Of a stretch of DNA of 64,000 bases, positions 51,147 through 60,403 are shown in pieces. The notes under the pieces were generated by a model. That model was given only the letters and a program-made list of their open reading frames with translations. It was not told the origin of the DNA and did not search any database. The DNA is from JANYGA01 sp031420415 (GTDB taxonomy: Bacteria > Vulcanimicrobiota > Vulcanimicrobiia > Vulcanimicrobiales > Vulcanimicrobiaceae): contig JANOMT010000056.1 of assembly GCA_031420415.1 (NCBI GenBank), positions 44,342 through 108,341 on the forward strand, in the 5' to 3' direction. The number at the start of each line of letters is the position of its first letter. Positions within the stretch are counted from its first letter, which is position 1. Both the position numbers and the translations under genes were made by a program.

Positions 51147-51428
51147 TCAGGGCGAGCGACGCTGGGGAATGAGCGTGTCGATCGGGAGACGTCGCTCGAC
51201 GACGTCGGCCGCACGTTGGAGACCCGCTTCGCGCATCTCCAAAAGCCGCAAGCGGAGATAGGCGGCGAAACGACGCCGCGCGCGCAGCGCGTAGGCATCG
51301 CTCGCAATGGCGTGTCCCCCTCGTGCGGAAGGAGGCGAGGGGTGCGCCGAAGAGGAGAGGCCTCCGTCGGCGGGCGCGGCTGGCGCCACGGAGATGGCGA
51401 GCAAGGTAACGAATGCGAAAAAAAACAC
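51147..51428 (-). CDS. Small secreted protein, helical
   Basis: A 93-residue protein read from a GTG with a GAGGTGA site. Signal peptide MFFFAFVTLLAISVAPAAPA, then a Ser/Pro/Gly-rich spacer (SSSAHPSPPSARGGHAIA) and an Arg-rich helical segment (AYALRARRRFAAYLRLRLLE, GLQRAADVVERRLPIDTLIP). No family recognised. It ends 39 bases upstream of the first Yip1 gene on the same strand, so could be the true first gene of that unit. Divergent from RNase J with 66 bases between. Confidence 0.55.
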   Translation of the reverse strand: MFFFAFVTLLAISVAPAAPADGGLSSSAHPSPPSARGGHAIASDAYALRARRRFAAYLRLRLLEMREAGLQRAADVVERRLPIDTLIPQRRSP

Positions 51429-51494
51429 GTCAAATTCACCTCACGAAGAGAATCACGCCGCGCCTTCGCGTCGGCAAGTCGGAAAGTACGTTTT

Positions 51495-53216
51495 TTGGAT
51501 AACCGAAACGGTAACGGCCGGGCCCCGGCCACCACGCTCGTCGTCGCAAAAGCGCCGAACGAGCCCTACGTAAGGATCATTCCGCTCGGCGGCTGCGGCG
51601 AAATCGGTCGCAATATGACGGTCATCGAAACCAACGACGACATCGTCGTCGTCGACTGCGGCCTCATGTTCCCCGATGACACGATGTTCGGCGTCGACGT
51701 CGTCATCAACGATTTCTCGTATTTACGCGAGAATAAAGATAAGTTTCGCGCGCTGCTCGTCACGCACGGCCACGAAGACCACATCGGCGGCATCCCGTAC
51801 CTCCTGCGCGAATTCGATATCCCCGTCGTCGGCACGCCCCTCTCGCTCGCGCTGATCCGTGCGAAAATGCGCGACAACAAATTCAACGATAAGAAGTTCG
51901 TCGCCGTGCAACCGGGCGACGTCGTGCGTTACGGCAATATCGAGACGGAATTCGTGCACATCAATCACAGCCTCGCCGGCTGCTGCGCGCTCGCGATCTC
52001 GACGCCGCTTGGCACGATCTTCCACACGGGCGATTTTAAATTCGATCAAACGCCGATCGACGGACGCCCCGCCGACTTTGCCGCAATTGCGGGCATCGGC
52101 GAAGACGGCGTCCTCGCGATGCTCTCCGATTCCACCAACGCCGAGCGCCCGGGGCACACGCCGTCGGAACGCATCGTCGGCGATGCGTTTGCGAACATCT
52201 TCGCGCGCGCAGCGGGCCGTATCATCGTCACGTCGTTCGCATCGAACGTGCCGCGCATCCAACAGGTCGTCGACAACGCGATCCGTTTTAATCGGCGTAT
52301 CGCATTGCTCGGCCGCTCGCTCATGAACGTGGTGCATTACTCGACCGATCTCGGCTATCTCAAGATGCCGCAAGATCGGATGATCCGGCTCGAAGACATC
52401 GATAAATATCCGCCAAACGAAGTGGTGGTCATTACGACGGGTTCGCAGGGCGAACCGATGTCGGCGCTCTCGCGCCTTGCGGTGCGCGACCATCCGCGCA
52501 TGAAGATCATCGCGGGCGACACCGTCGTGATCTCGGCGACGCCGATTCCCGGAAACGAGAAGAGCGTCGGTAAGACGATCAATAACCTCTATCGGCTTGG
52601 CGCGACCGTCATCCACGGCACGTCTGCCGGTACGGCGCACGTCTCGGGGCACGCATCGCAAGAAGAACTCTTGCTGATGCTCAACCTCGTGCGCCCGAAA
52701 TACTTCATCCCGATTCATGGCGAGTATCGCATGCTCGTCACCCACGCCGGCCTCGCGCAGAAGACGGGCGTCGAAGAAAAGAATTGCTACGTCATCGAAA
52801 ACGGCGATGTCGTGCAATTCACGAAAGCCGGCGCGGAGAAAGTCGGCAAGACGTACGGCGGGAACGTCATGGTCGACGGCAGCGGAGTCGGCGATATCGG
52901 CGAAGCGGTCTTGCGCGATCGCAAGCATCTCTCGATCGATGGCATCATGATGGTCGTCGTCACGGTCGACGCCGAGGAAGCGCGTGTCGTCGCGGGCCCC
53001 GATCTCGTGACGCGCGGTGTGTTCTATTTACCGGAATCCGGCGACGTGATGAACGAGCTTGAGAAGAAGGTCGCTGACGTGCTCGCGGGGTGTAGCGCCG
53101 AGGGCATTCGCGACGTCAACACGGTCAAGGAGCACATCCGCCAGGGTCTCTCAAAAGCGATCTACGAGAAGACGAAACGCAAGCCGATCGTCATTCCGGT
53201 CGTGATGGAAGTCTAG
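51495..53216 (+). CDS. rnj: Ribonuclease J
   Basis: A 573-residue metallo-beta-lactamase/beta-CASP nuclease. It starts at a TTG after CGGAAAG, with a ~24-residue N-terminal extension before VRIIPLGGCGEIGRNM. The metal motif is LLVTHGHEDHIGGIPYLL; later HINHSLAGCCALAIST, FHTGDFKFD, SDSTNAERPGHTPSE, beta-CASP TTGSQGEPMSALSRLA and HVSGHASQEELLLMLNLVRP, then the RNase J C-terminal domain ending KPIVIPVVMEV. It performs 5'-3' exonucleolytic and endonucleolytic mRNA and rRNA processing. The frame is open upstream to 51129, but that stretch is antisense to the small secreted gene. Confidence 0.95.
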   Translation: MDNRNGNGRAPATTLVVAKAPNEPYVRIIPLGGCGEIGRNMTVIETNDDIVVVDCGLMFPDDTMFGVDVVINDFSYLRENKDKFRALLVTHGHEDHIGGIPYLLREFDIPVVGTPLSLALIRAKMRDNKFNDKKFVAVQPGDVVRYGNIETEFVHINHSLAGCCALAISTPLGTIFHTGDFKFDQTPIDGRPADFAAIAGIGEDGVLAMLSDSTNAERPGHTPSERIVGDAFANIFARAAGRIIVTSFASNVPRIQQVVDNAIRFNRRIALLGRSLMNVVHYSTDLGYLKMPQDRMIRLEDIDKYPPNEVVVITTGSQGEPMSALSRLAVRDHPRMKIIAGDTVVISATPIPGNEKSVGKTINNLYRLGATVIHGTSAGTAHVSGHASQEELLLMLNLVRPKYFIPIHGEYRMLVTHAGLAQKTGVEEKNCYVIENGDVVQFTKAGAEKVGKTYGGNVMVDGSGVGDIGEAVLRDRKHLSIDGIMMVVVTVDAEEARVVAGPDLVTRGVFYLPESGDVMNELEKKVADVLAGCSAEGIRDVNTVKEHIRQGLSKAIYEKTKRKPIVIPVVMEV

Positions 53217-53389
53217 GCCGCGCGGCGACCCAAGGCTTGCGGAAAGTGGCTCGTGCGCACATGCGGCGGGCCATTTTCATGTATTGGCGAGCGGTGACCG
53301 CCACGTCGTGAGCGGCGTGGTCCGGCCTCGTGGTAAGCTGTTGGAAAATTCACGGCAACGACCGGTTCATCTCGCCGAGGTACCCTCGC

Positions 53390-53852
53390 ATGAATGATAT
53401 GGCAGTCGAATTTAAGCGCTATTCCTTCACCGTCTCCGAATACCATCATCTGTTCGAGGCGGGCGTACTCGACGATCGCGCGCGCGTCGAGCTCATCGAC
53501 GGTGAGTTGATCGAGATGCCGCCGATCGGGGGGACTTCAACGAACCGCAACCCGATCTCGCGATCTTTCCGTACGATCGCGGGGGATACGCGTGGCGGCC
53601 GTATCCCGCACCCGATCGATTCGTCGTTCGCTTACGATTTCGGCATCATCGCGATGCTCTACGCGCGCTCTGGAATCCTCGATTATCTCCTCGTCCACGT
53701 TCAAGGAAAATCGGCTTTTAATGCTTCGCGATCCGAGCCCCGACGGATACGCGATCATGCGCGAAGTCAGCTACGGCGATACGTTTGTCTTCGAAAAAAT
53801 TCCTGATATGCTCCGCGTCGCCGATGCATTTCTCGATATGCTCGACGACTGA
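53390..53852 (+). pseudogene. Decayed Uma2-family gene
   Basis: Pieces of a Uma2 (DUF820) putative endonuclease occur in three frames. Frame A from 53390: MAVEFKRYSFTVSEYHHLFE, then RVELIDGELIEMPPIG. Frame B from about 53540: NEPQPDLAIFPYDRGGYAWR. Frame A again: MLYARSGILDYLLV. Then frame C to the stop at 53852: LLMLRDPSPDGYAIMREVSY and FVFEKIPDMLRVADAFL. The segment normally between the PPIG and EPQPDL blocks (about 35-40 residues) is missing. It therefore has at least one deletion and two frameshifts and cannot be functional. Confidence 0.78.
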
Positions 53853-53919
53853 TCGCGACCGAACGAGAACACATTTGTCGAAAGGTCGCCGACCGTCATC
53901 GTGACAAAGTGCAATCGAA

Positions 53920-54189
53920 ATGAAGATACGAAATCCAAGCGCGATCGAGGCGGTTGCGAAGTCGACCGCGCCATCGAAAGTTGCCGCATCGAAACGGCCG
54001 TCTGAAGCGGCGCTCGCGGCAGCACGGTCGATGCGCCGATTCGATCCAAAACTGACGGATGAGACTATCGAAACGATAGCGCGCGCAATAGACGAGAACG
54101 CAGATGCCGGCGCGAGCCTCAATCCGAAGAATAAACGATTGCGCAACGCCGACGAACCGGTGACGATCTTTGCGGTACCGCCGCGATGA
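53920..54189 (+). CDS. Small protein coupled to the amidase gene
   Basis: An 89-residue soluble protein, rich in Ala and Lys at the N-terminus (SAIEAVAKSTAPSKVAASKR), with a helical middle (PSEAALAAARSMRRFDPKLT, ETIETIARAIDENADAGASL) and an ending ADEPVTIFAVPPR. The TGA overlaps the amidase ATG (ATGA), so translation is coupled. The ending resembles that of small AtzG-like (DUF4089) partners of AtzE-type amidases (…EPAPVFxP), but the rest is not clearly that family. No strong ribosome site is visible upstream. Confidence 0.5.
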   Translation: MKIRNPSAIEAVAKSTAPSKVAASKRPSEAALAAARSMRRFDPKLTDETIETIARAIDENADAGASLNPKNKRLRNADEPVTIFAVPPR

Positions 54190-55580
54190 CGCCCGATGAT
54201 ATAGCGTTCGCCGACGCAACGACACTCCAGCGGCTGATGACCGCGAGGCGCATCTCCTCGCTCGAATTGACGAACCTCTATCTCGCGCGGCTCGAGAAAT
54301 ATGGTGCCGCGTATGGTGCCGTCGTCACGATCATGCACGATCGAGCGCGGCGCGAAGCAAAACGTGCCGATCGCGAACGTAGGTCAGGTATCGTGCGCGG
54401 TCCGCTTCACGGCATCCCCTATGGTGCAAAAGACTTGCTCGCAACGGTCGATGCGCCAACGACCTGGGGTGCGGCGCCGTTCCGAACGCAGCAGTTCGAT
54501 TTCGACGCAACGGTCGTGAAGCGATTGCAAGATGCAGGCGCCGTGCTGCTCGCGAAACTTTCGATGGTCGAACTGGCGGGCGGCTTCGGATATAATGAGG
54601 CCGACGCGTCGTTCACTGGACCCGGACGCACGCCGTGGAATCGTGATTATTGGAGTGGCGGTTCGTCGAGCGGGTCGGGAGCGGCTGTCGCCGCGGGTCT
54701 CGTCGGTTTCGCGATCGGATCGGAGACGTGCGGCTCGATTCTCTACCCCGCGACGTTTTGCGGCGTGACGGGCTTGCGGCCAACCTACGGCCGCGTCAGC
54801 CGTCACGGCGCGATGGCGCTCTGTTGGACACTCGATAAACTCGGGCCAATCGCGCGGTCGGCACACGATTGCGACGCGATCCTGCGCGCGATCGCGGGCT
54901 CAGATCCCAAGGACCCGACGTCCGTCGATCAGCCGTTCACCATCTCGCGACGACGGCCGCGCATCGGCATTCTCGCGAAAGCGACGCAGAAGACGATGCC
55001 TGCCATCAGAGCGACCTTTCAGCGCTCGCTTGCGGTGCTCGCGGAATTCTGCGATCTCGTCCCCGACGTCGCGCTGCCGGATCATCCCTACGGCTCCGCC
55101 GTCGGGACGATCGTCAACGCCGAGGGAGCTTCCGCATTTCGCGACCTCATCGAAAGCGGTGTCGCGCGTGAACTGACCGCAAAAACCGACCGCACGGGCG
55201 GGTATGTTGCTTACGCAACGCTGGCCGTCGATTACATCGACGCACTCCGCCAGCGCGCGATCATGATCGCCGATTTCGATTTGGCCTTCGGTGCGTACGA
55301 TGCGATCGTGTCGCCATCGCTTCCCACGGTCGCGTATCCGATCGCGCTGCCATTCGGGACGGCGTATCCGAAGTTTCCGGGCGCAGTGGACCTCATTGCC
55401 GCGGGCAACCTCACCGGGTGGCCCGCGATCTGCTGTCCCAACGGCTTTGGCGAACGCGGGTTGCCCACGGGAGTCGCCCTGCTCGGACGACCGTTCGAAG
55501 AGGTAAAACTCGCGAGCATAGCGCGTTCGTACCAGAGCCGCACGAATTTTCACGCACGGCGTCCGACGCTCGTAGCGTAA
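54186..55580 (+). CDS. Amidase (AtzE/GatA-like amidase signature enzyme)
   Basis: A 464-residue amidase signature hydrolase. The catalytic Lys is residue 82 in GIPYGAKDLLATVDA; the Ser-rich loop GGSSSGSGAAVAAG (about 158-171) supplies the cis-Ser; the nucleophile Ser is in SETCGSILYPATF. Other blocks: GLRPTYGRVSRHGAMAL, DKLGPIARSAHDC and ITAPSLP-like YDAIVSPSLPTVAYP. It could hydrolyse an amide in nitrogen salvage; it is more like AtzE or amidase than GatA of the tRNA amidotransferase, since no GatB/GatC is nearby. The substrate is unknown. Confidence 0.88.
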   Translation: MTPDDIAFADATTLQRLMTARRISSLELTNLYLARLEKYGAAYGAVVTIMHDRARREAKRADRERRSGIVRGPLHGIPYGAKDLLATVDAPTTWGAAPFRTQQFDFDATVVKRLQDAGAVLLAKLSMVELAGGFGYNEADASFTGPGRTPWNRDYWSGGSSSGSGAAVAAGLVGFAIGSETCGSILYPATFCGVTGLRPTYGRVSRHGAMALCWTLDKLGPIARSAHDCDAILRAIAGSDPKDPTSVDQPFTISRRRPRIGILAKATQKTMPAIRATFQRSLAVLAEFCDLVPDVALPDHPYGSAVGTIVNAEGASAFRDLIESGVARELTAKTDRTGGYVAYATLAVDYIDALRQRAIMIADFDLAFGAYDAIVSPSLPTVAYPIALPFGTAYPKFPGAVDLIAAGNLTGWPAICCPNGFGERGLPTGVALLGRPFEEVKLASIARSYQSRTNFHARRPTLVA

Positions 55581-55911
55581 GAGCGCTCTCGGGCTATCGC
55601 GTTAAGAAAGACGGGCCTTCCGGCGTACTGCTTCGGACGGCGCCCGGCGCCCGAACTGATGAAATTAACAACGCACGCAGAGATGTTTTGGCTAACAACT
55701 TTCGATTCGGCTTTCGCTTCTTTTTTGCGTTACAGCGGGCGAACAGGTTGCGCAAGTATGAGCATCAATTGCCGTGTTTACGGTCCTTACTGTAACGCCT
55801 AGAGTTCTAAAGGGCTTGATTATGCCTGCTGTAAAAAAAAAAATTAGGCCCGGCCCCATTTCTGTGCGACAAGAACTTCCTTCGCGATTTGATGGGTCGA
55901 GGCACAAAAAA
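55581..55911. other. A+T-richer gap between amidase and lipoprotein genes
   Basis: About 330 bases without a supported gene, more A/T-rich than the surroundings, with runs of A near 55833-55843. It lies between the + strand amidase and the convergent minus-strand lipoprotein gene. Short open frames here have no ribosome site and no protein-like composition. The only clear element is the terminator that follows at 55912. Confidence 0.5.
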
Positions 55912-55947
55912 AAAAGCGGGCTGGAGATTCTTTTCCAGCCCGCTTTT
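55912..55947. terminator. Bidirectional intrinsic terminator
   Basis: A perfect 14-bp hairpin: 5' arm 55912-55925 (AAAAGCGGGCTGGA), 8-base loop, 3' arm 55934-55947 (TCCAGCCCGCTTTT). The T-run on each strand and the GC-rich stem make it a strong bidirectional terminator between the convergent amidase and lipoprotein genes. Confidence 0.93.
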
Positions 55948-55986
55948 ACGAGTTACGTTAGCGTTACGACGCGTTCGTGACCCTCG

Positions 55987-57153
55987 CTAGTACGTTCCCG
56001 ACGCGCGAGTCGAAATCGTAATGTCAGACTGAGGCCCATTCAAGAAGCTCGGAACTTGTGCGAGCCCGCCTGAAGCGGGTTGGCCCGGCCCGGATTCGTA
56101 CGCGAGATAATCGGTACCGACGGCATAGACACGGTAACGATCGCCCATGCAGAATGTCGGCGACGCGGCCCCAGTGGTCGGCAAGATCGGGCCGACATTC
56201 CCAGGCAAAGTGACCGTCACGGCAGCGGGGCCAGGCGTCTTATCAACGATTGTGTAGTAGTATGGCGCTTTGTAGGCGCCGTGGCACGGCGTCGGAGCCG
56301 GGTTCGCCGCCGGGCTCGGTCCACGATCAACAACGTCTACGAGCGTTTCCGTAACGCCGGCCGGTATTTGAATCGTGATCGTCGCACCGCCTGCGCCATC
56401 ACCGGTGAAGGTTGGTGTCGCGTACGTCGGAAGCGCAGCGACGCTCGCGAGCGTCGCTGTGGTGCTTACCGTCGCGTTGGTCGTTGGGCTCTGCGGGATC
56501 ACGACGCTTAGCACATAGCTCCCCGTCGCGAGCGTCGTGCCGGCAAAGATATCGAAGCCTTGTGAAAAGCCGCTGAAACCCGACGGATACGTACCCGTTC
56601 GGATATTTGTGTAAGCCGGCGGTCCTCCGAAGAAGACCGGCGGAAAGAATGTCGTCGTTGTGGGGTCGCTTGTGTAGCCGGGGATCAGTTCTGGATAAAT
56701 GGGCTGTCCGTATGGATCGTAGCCGTTGTTTCCAAAAACTGCTTGGTTCGAAGCATTGAGTGGCAGAAAGCCATAGGAGAACGCACCCCCGGCTTGCCCG
56801 AACGTGTCACTCGTGACCGTGCCACCCGGTTGCTGATTCTGAGGCGCGCCCGTAATGCTGGAGGTGCCGGCATCGATGCCGGCACTCGAAACAGATGGAA
56901 CGAGGAAACCAGCGGGCCCAGTGATCGTGGGGGTGTTCACAAGGCTTCCCGACGAGCCATTCGCCTGTCGAAAGCTCACGACCGTATTGAGCCCGGTCGT
57001 GAGCCCCTGGAAATTTGCCGTGCCGACGGCGAACGTCAATTTGTTAGTCGCGACGTCGACCGATTTAAAGGGCGGCTCGATTGCGGAGTTGCCGCTGGTA
57101 CACGACGCGAGTAGCATACTTGCGCCGAGTAGACCGAGGCTTTTCTTAAGCAT
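55987..57153 (-). CDS. Outer-membrane/periplasmic lipoprotein paired with the TonB receptor
   Basis: A 388-residue lipoprotein. The signal peptide MLKKSLGLLGASMLLASC ends in a lipobox with the lipid-bearing Cys18. The mature protein is Gly/Ser/Thr/Pro-rich with beta-like, Ig/adhesin-type stretches (KLTFAVGTANFQGLTTG, TYPSGFSGFSQGFDIFAGTT, ATITIQIPAGVTETLVDVVD, DRYRVYAVGTDYLAYESG). Two Cys (in PTPCHGAY and TFCMGD) could pair. No SusD-like helices are seen. It starts 10 bases after the receptor stop, so they are co-transcribed. GC content is lower than neighbouring genes. Confidence 0.8.
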   Translation of the reverse strand: MLKKSLGLLGASMLLASCTSGNSAIEPPFKSVDVATNKLTFAVGTANFQGLTTGLNTVVSFRQANGSSGSLVNTPTITGPAGFLVPSVSSAGIDAGTSSITGAPQNQQPGGTVTSDTFGQAGGAFSYGFLPLNASNQAVFGNNGYDPYGQPIYPELIPGYTSDPTTTTFFPPVFFGGPPAYTNIRTGTYPSGFSGFSQGFDIFAGTTLATGSYVLSVVIPQSPTTNATVSTTATLASVAALPTYATPTFTGDGAGGATITIQIPAGVTETLVDVVDRGPSPAANPAPTPCHGAYKAPYYYTIVDKTPGPAAVTVTLPGNVGPILPTTGAASPTFCMGDRYRVYAVGTDYLAYESGPGQPASGGLAQVPSFLNGPQSDITISTRASGTY

Positions 57154-57163
57154 TATCACCGTC

Positions 57164-60100
57164 TTAGAGTTTCTGCTGGAAGTAAAAGAGGAAGCTCGTC
57201 GGCGTGTTTCCCTGGAAAATGGTGTAGGGAGAGTTTCCGAATTGCGACACGGGCGTTGGAGCCAGGTATGGAACCTGCTTAGCGAACGGATACGCATAGC
57301 TCGGTAGCAAGCCAGTCTGCGGTCCAAGAACGCCATTGGCCACGGGCTGGAGAGCCGTGTTGAGGTTCGGACGGTTGTAGAGTTGGTTGAAGAGGTTGAA
57401 GATCTGAACGCCGATGGTCGATTTGCTGTTCGGCGGCGATAACTCAACCGTCAGGTTCGTGTTAAACCGTGCGTTTGAAAGTATGCCGCCGGGTGACGCA
57501 CTTTCCGGCGTTCCGAGCTTCGCCAAAACGTTGGGGTTGAAAACCGTCCCGGGGTTCGCCGGGTCGACGAATTGGGTGGGGTTCCGGCCGACGCCGGGTC
57601 CGGTCACATCCGTGATCGGCACGGTCGTTGCAACGCCATTGACAAAGGTTGGGAAGAGTAGCCCTTGATTCTGCGGATAGCCTTTGTTGTACGTGATCTG
57701 GGGGTTGATACGCAGGCCACCTCTCGTCTTGTACTGGATGGCAGCTGTGGCTTGGAATGGCGATAGATACCCGACGCGGTAGATGCTGCCGAGCGCGAGA
57801 GACGCCGAAGGAATCGTCGGGAAGAAATCTTCGGATGCTGCAAGCGGCGGGACGTTCGAGAGCTTGTTGATGTACGTTGCGGAGACTTGGCCCGAAAAAC
57901 CATAGCGGGCTTCGCGCGTAAGTTGGAATTCGACGCCCGTCGTACGCTCGATGCCCAGATTTGTCGCCACGGCGGGTCCGAGGATCGGCTTATTCGAGAC
58001 CGGGTTGAAGCCCGTTACGCTCGCGACGCGGTCGATAATGTCATAGCCGCGCGTATAGAACGGGGTGACGCGTGCGCCGACTCCGCCACCGAAATCGTGC
58101 GAGTACGTGAAATCGTAGCTCGTAAAGGTTTCGGGCTTTACGGGCTGGATGGGTGAACCGACCACGCCATACTGATACTCGGCGAAGAGCTGTTCCCCGT
58201 AGTTCGGGCAGAGGCTCTTCTGCTTGCTACCGCAGACCGAAGCAGCGGTCGCGGAAGGGTTATTCGGATCGAACGGCCCCGAAAGTACGTCGTATGACGG
58301 GATGTTGTTGTACGGGTTGAAAACGGACCGATCGATCGTGCGTGCGACGTCGAGCAGCGGAGCGTACTGAATGCTCCGCGCGAACGACGCCCGAAACGAA
58401 TCGCGCTTCGTTGCCGTAAACGACGCAGCTAAGCGTGGTTCCGGGATGAGCGGATGCGCTGCATTATTGGGAACGTTAGTTTTTTCGCCGTCGAAGGTCG
58501 CGGGGTAGTGTGTGGCATTGCCGTCGAGTCGCACCCCGGCTTCGATCTTCAGCTTCGACGTCGCTTGGAATTGGTCGTTGATATACGCCGAGATATCGCC
58601 ACGATCGAACTGCGCGCTACGAACGTAATTCGGAATCTTCGGGGTGGTCCCGCCGAAGAACTGTGCGAGATACCCGCACGTTGAAGTAGCGCCGAACACG
58701 TTAGTGAGGATGCCATTACAATTCGCGTCGGTTGGCGATAGGAAGTCGGCGAATTCAAATCCCTTGGCCCGGCCTACGCCGAAGGTTTGTGCGCCGAGTC
58801 CGACCGCTATGGCCGCGTTATCGTATGAATCGATGAAGTCGATCGGATGCTGATATTCGAACTTAGCGCCGATCTGCACGAGATTCTTCGAATTGAACTG
58901 CTTCGTGAGGTCGGCGGAGAAGCCGGAACGCGTGCTGCCTTGGAGCAGGTAGGCGCCGAAAATGTTCGGATCTGGAAGATCGAAGATCGAGACGGCGTCG
59001 ACGCCATAGTATGCCAGCCGCAGGAATGTCGACGGATCGAAATTATGCGAGAGCTGGACTTTGTAAAGGGCGTTGGGCTGATACTGCGAGTTTGTGCTTA
59101 GGAATCCGTCGATCCGCCCTTGGCCCGGTAAGGGGCTGAAGGCTCCTGCGATTTCTGTATTCGTGAAGCCTAGGAATGAATAAAACGACGGGTAGCTATT
59201 GCCGGACTGGAAATACGGGTCGCCCAGTTCCTGGCGCAAGTTTTCGGTTCCACCGTAGTTGAAGCCGAATTTATCGATCTGATTCTGATAGAGGAGTTGC
59301 AATTCATAATTTTTGTTCGAGCCGAATTTGTAGATAAAGTTGTCCACGATATTGTTTTCCGAGAAGTCGGACAGGCCGCCGTTAAACTGTCCAATATCGA
59401 CGGCGCTGGTTCCCCTGGGGCCGATTTGGCTTCCCGCGCGTTGGCCGATAAAGGAGACATAATTCGAGATATTTCCGTTCGGGGTAGAGAAGCCATATTC
59501 TGCGGTCAGCTGGTGTGTGAACGGCGACGATTGCGTCTCGAGTTCGAGCGAGCCGAAGCCGGGGTACGTGCCGCGCTTGGCCGTGTAGTTGATCGTTCCA
59601 GTTCCCGCGTTTCCGACGGTCGCGTTTCCGGCGCCGGGCGTGAGTTGGAAGTTTGCGATGCCGTTGACCGATAGCGAATTCTGGAATTGATTCGTGAACG
59701 AGTCAACGATACTGATGCCCTCGAAGTTATAGCCTTCTTCATTTTCGCGGCCACCTCGTAAAACGGGGTATCCACTCGAGTCAAGGCTCGCACCGGGCAA
59801 TGATGTGAGGAGATTGCTTTCATTCGTGTTGAACTCACGACCGTTGATCGCTTCAATTTGCGCGGTGCCAATCGAAATCGTGTCCTGCGTTTGTCCCGGC
59901 TGGAAAGCGCCGGAAACGCTTCGAGCGGTTACACGACCAATCGTCGAAAGCGATTTGGTAAGCGTTGAATTGACGGTCGCCGTGACATCTTGAAACACGT
60001 TTACGCCCGTTGTAGATGCGGGTTGAAATCCGGGGAATTCAAAAGAAACCGCGTACGTGTCGGGCGAAACGCCGCTGAAAGAATAGAACCCTTTCGCGTC

Positions 60101-60313
60101 TGTTTTGCCATTGAGATTCGCCGACGGCGAAACCGCAGAGACGACCACTCCTGCAATGGGTAGCGAGGTTTTCGAATCGGTGACCGTGCCGTTGATCGTG
60201 CCCGTCGTCCCAGCAAAGAGGGTCCCGGCGGAGTTCATAAACAGAGTAACCGCGAGTAGGAGGCCGACGAGAAGTCGTCTACCTCGTGAGCGAATAGGCA
60301 AAGTTCCGTACAC
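57164..60313 (-). CDS. Oar-like TonB-dependent receptor with carboxypeptidase-regulatory-like domain
   Basis: A 1049-residue outer-membrane receptor. GTG start after GAGGAG. Signal peptide at residues 13-35; then a carboxypeptidase regulatory-like beta sandwich (about 36-115: INGTVTDSKTSLPIAGVVVS, YSFSGVSPDTYAVSFEFPGF), a plug domain (about 150-255: EINGREFN-like AINGREFNTNESNLL, VLRGGRENEEGYNFEGI) and a ~750-residue beta barrel ending in the aromatic FLFYFQQKL. The ligand may be a peptide, carbohydrate or siderophore; unknown. No TonB/ExbBD genes are nearby. Followed by a lipoprotein gene; divergent from a DppC-type permease gene. Confidence 0.9.
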   Translation of the reverse strand: MYGTLPIRSRGRRLLVGLLLAVTLFMNSAGTLFAGTTGTINGTVTDSKTSLPIAGVVVSAVSPSANLNGKTDAKGFYSFSGVSPDTYAVSFEFPGFQPASTTGVNVFQDVTATVNSTLTKSLSTIGRVTARSVSGAFQPGQTQDTISIGTAQIEAINGREFNTNESNLLTSLPGASLDSSGYPVLRGGRENEEGYNFEGISIVDSFTNQFQNSLSVNGIANFQLTPGAGNATVGNAGTGTINYTAKRGTYPGFGSLELETQSSPFTHQLTAEYGFSTPNGNISNYVSFIGQRAGSQIGPRGTSAVDIGQFNGGLSDFSENNIVDNFIYKFGSNKNYELQLLYQNQIDKFGFNYGGTENLRQELGDPYFQSGNSYPSFYSFLGFTNTEIAGAFSPLPGQGRIDGFLSTNSQYQPNALYKVQLSHNFDPSTFLRLAYYGVDAVSIFDLPDPNIFGAYLLQGSTRSGFSADLTKQFNSKNLVQIGAKFEYQHPIDFIDSYDNAAIAVGLGAQTFGVGRAKGFEFADFLSPTDANCNGILTNVFGATSTCGYLAQFFGGTTPKIPNYVRSAQFDRGDISAYINDQFQATSKLKIEAGVRLDGNATHYPATFDGEKTNVPNNAAHPLIPEPRLAASFTATKRDSFRASFARSIQYAPLLDVARTIDRSVFNPYNNIPSYDVLSGPFDPNNPSATAASVCGSKQKSLCPNYGEQLFAEYQYGVVGSPIQPVKPETFTSYDFTYSHDFGGGVGARVTPFYTRGYDIIDRVASVTGFNPVSNKPILGPAVATNLGIERTTGVEFQLTREARYGFSGQVSATYINKLSNVPPLAASEDFFPTIPSASLALGSIYRVGYLSPFQATAAIQYKTRGGLRINPQITYNKGYPQNQGLLFPTFVNGVATTVPITDVTGPGVGRNPTQFVDPANPGTVFNPNVLAKLGTPESASPGGILSNARFNTNLTVELSPPNSKSTIGVQIFNLFNQLYNRPNLNTALQPVANGVLGPQTGLLPSYAYPFAKQVPYLAPTPVSQFGNSPYTIFQGNTPTSFLFYFQQKL

Positions 60314-60403
60314 TTAATCTCCTCGTGCGCGTACAGGGGTTGGGTTATTTCCTGAGAATCCGTTAATGCTAGCTAAAATCCTTGCTTCGAGAGAGTAGAG
60401 TTT

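Noticed and set aside
55774..55980. Short + strand frame across the terminator
   Set aside because: It reads through the hairpin and poly-A tract; no ribosome site.
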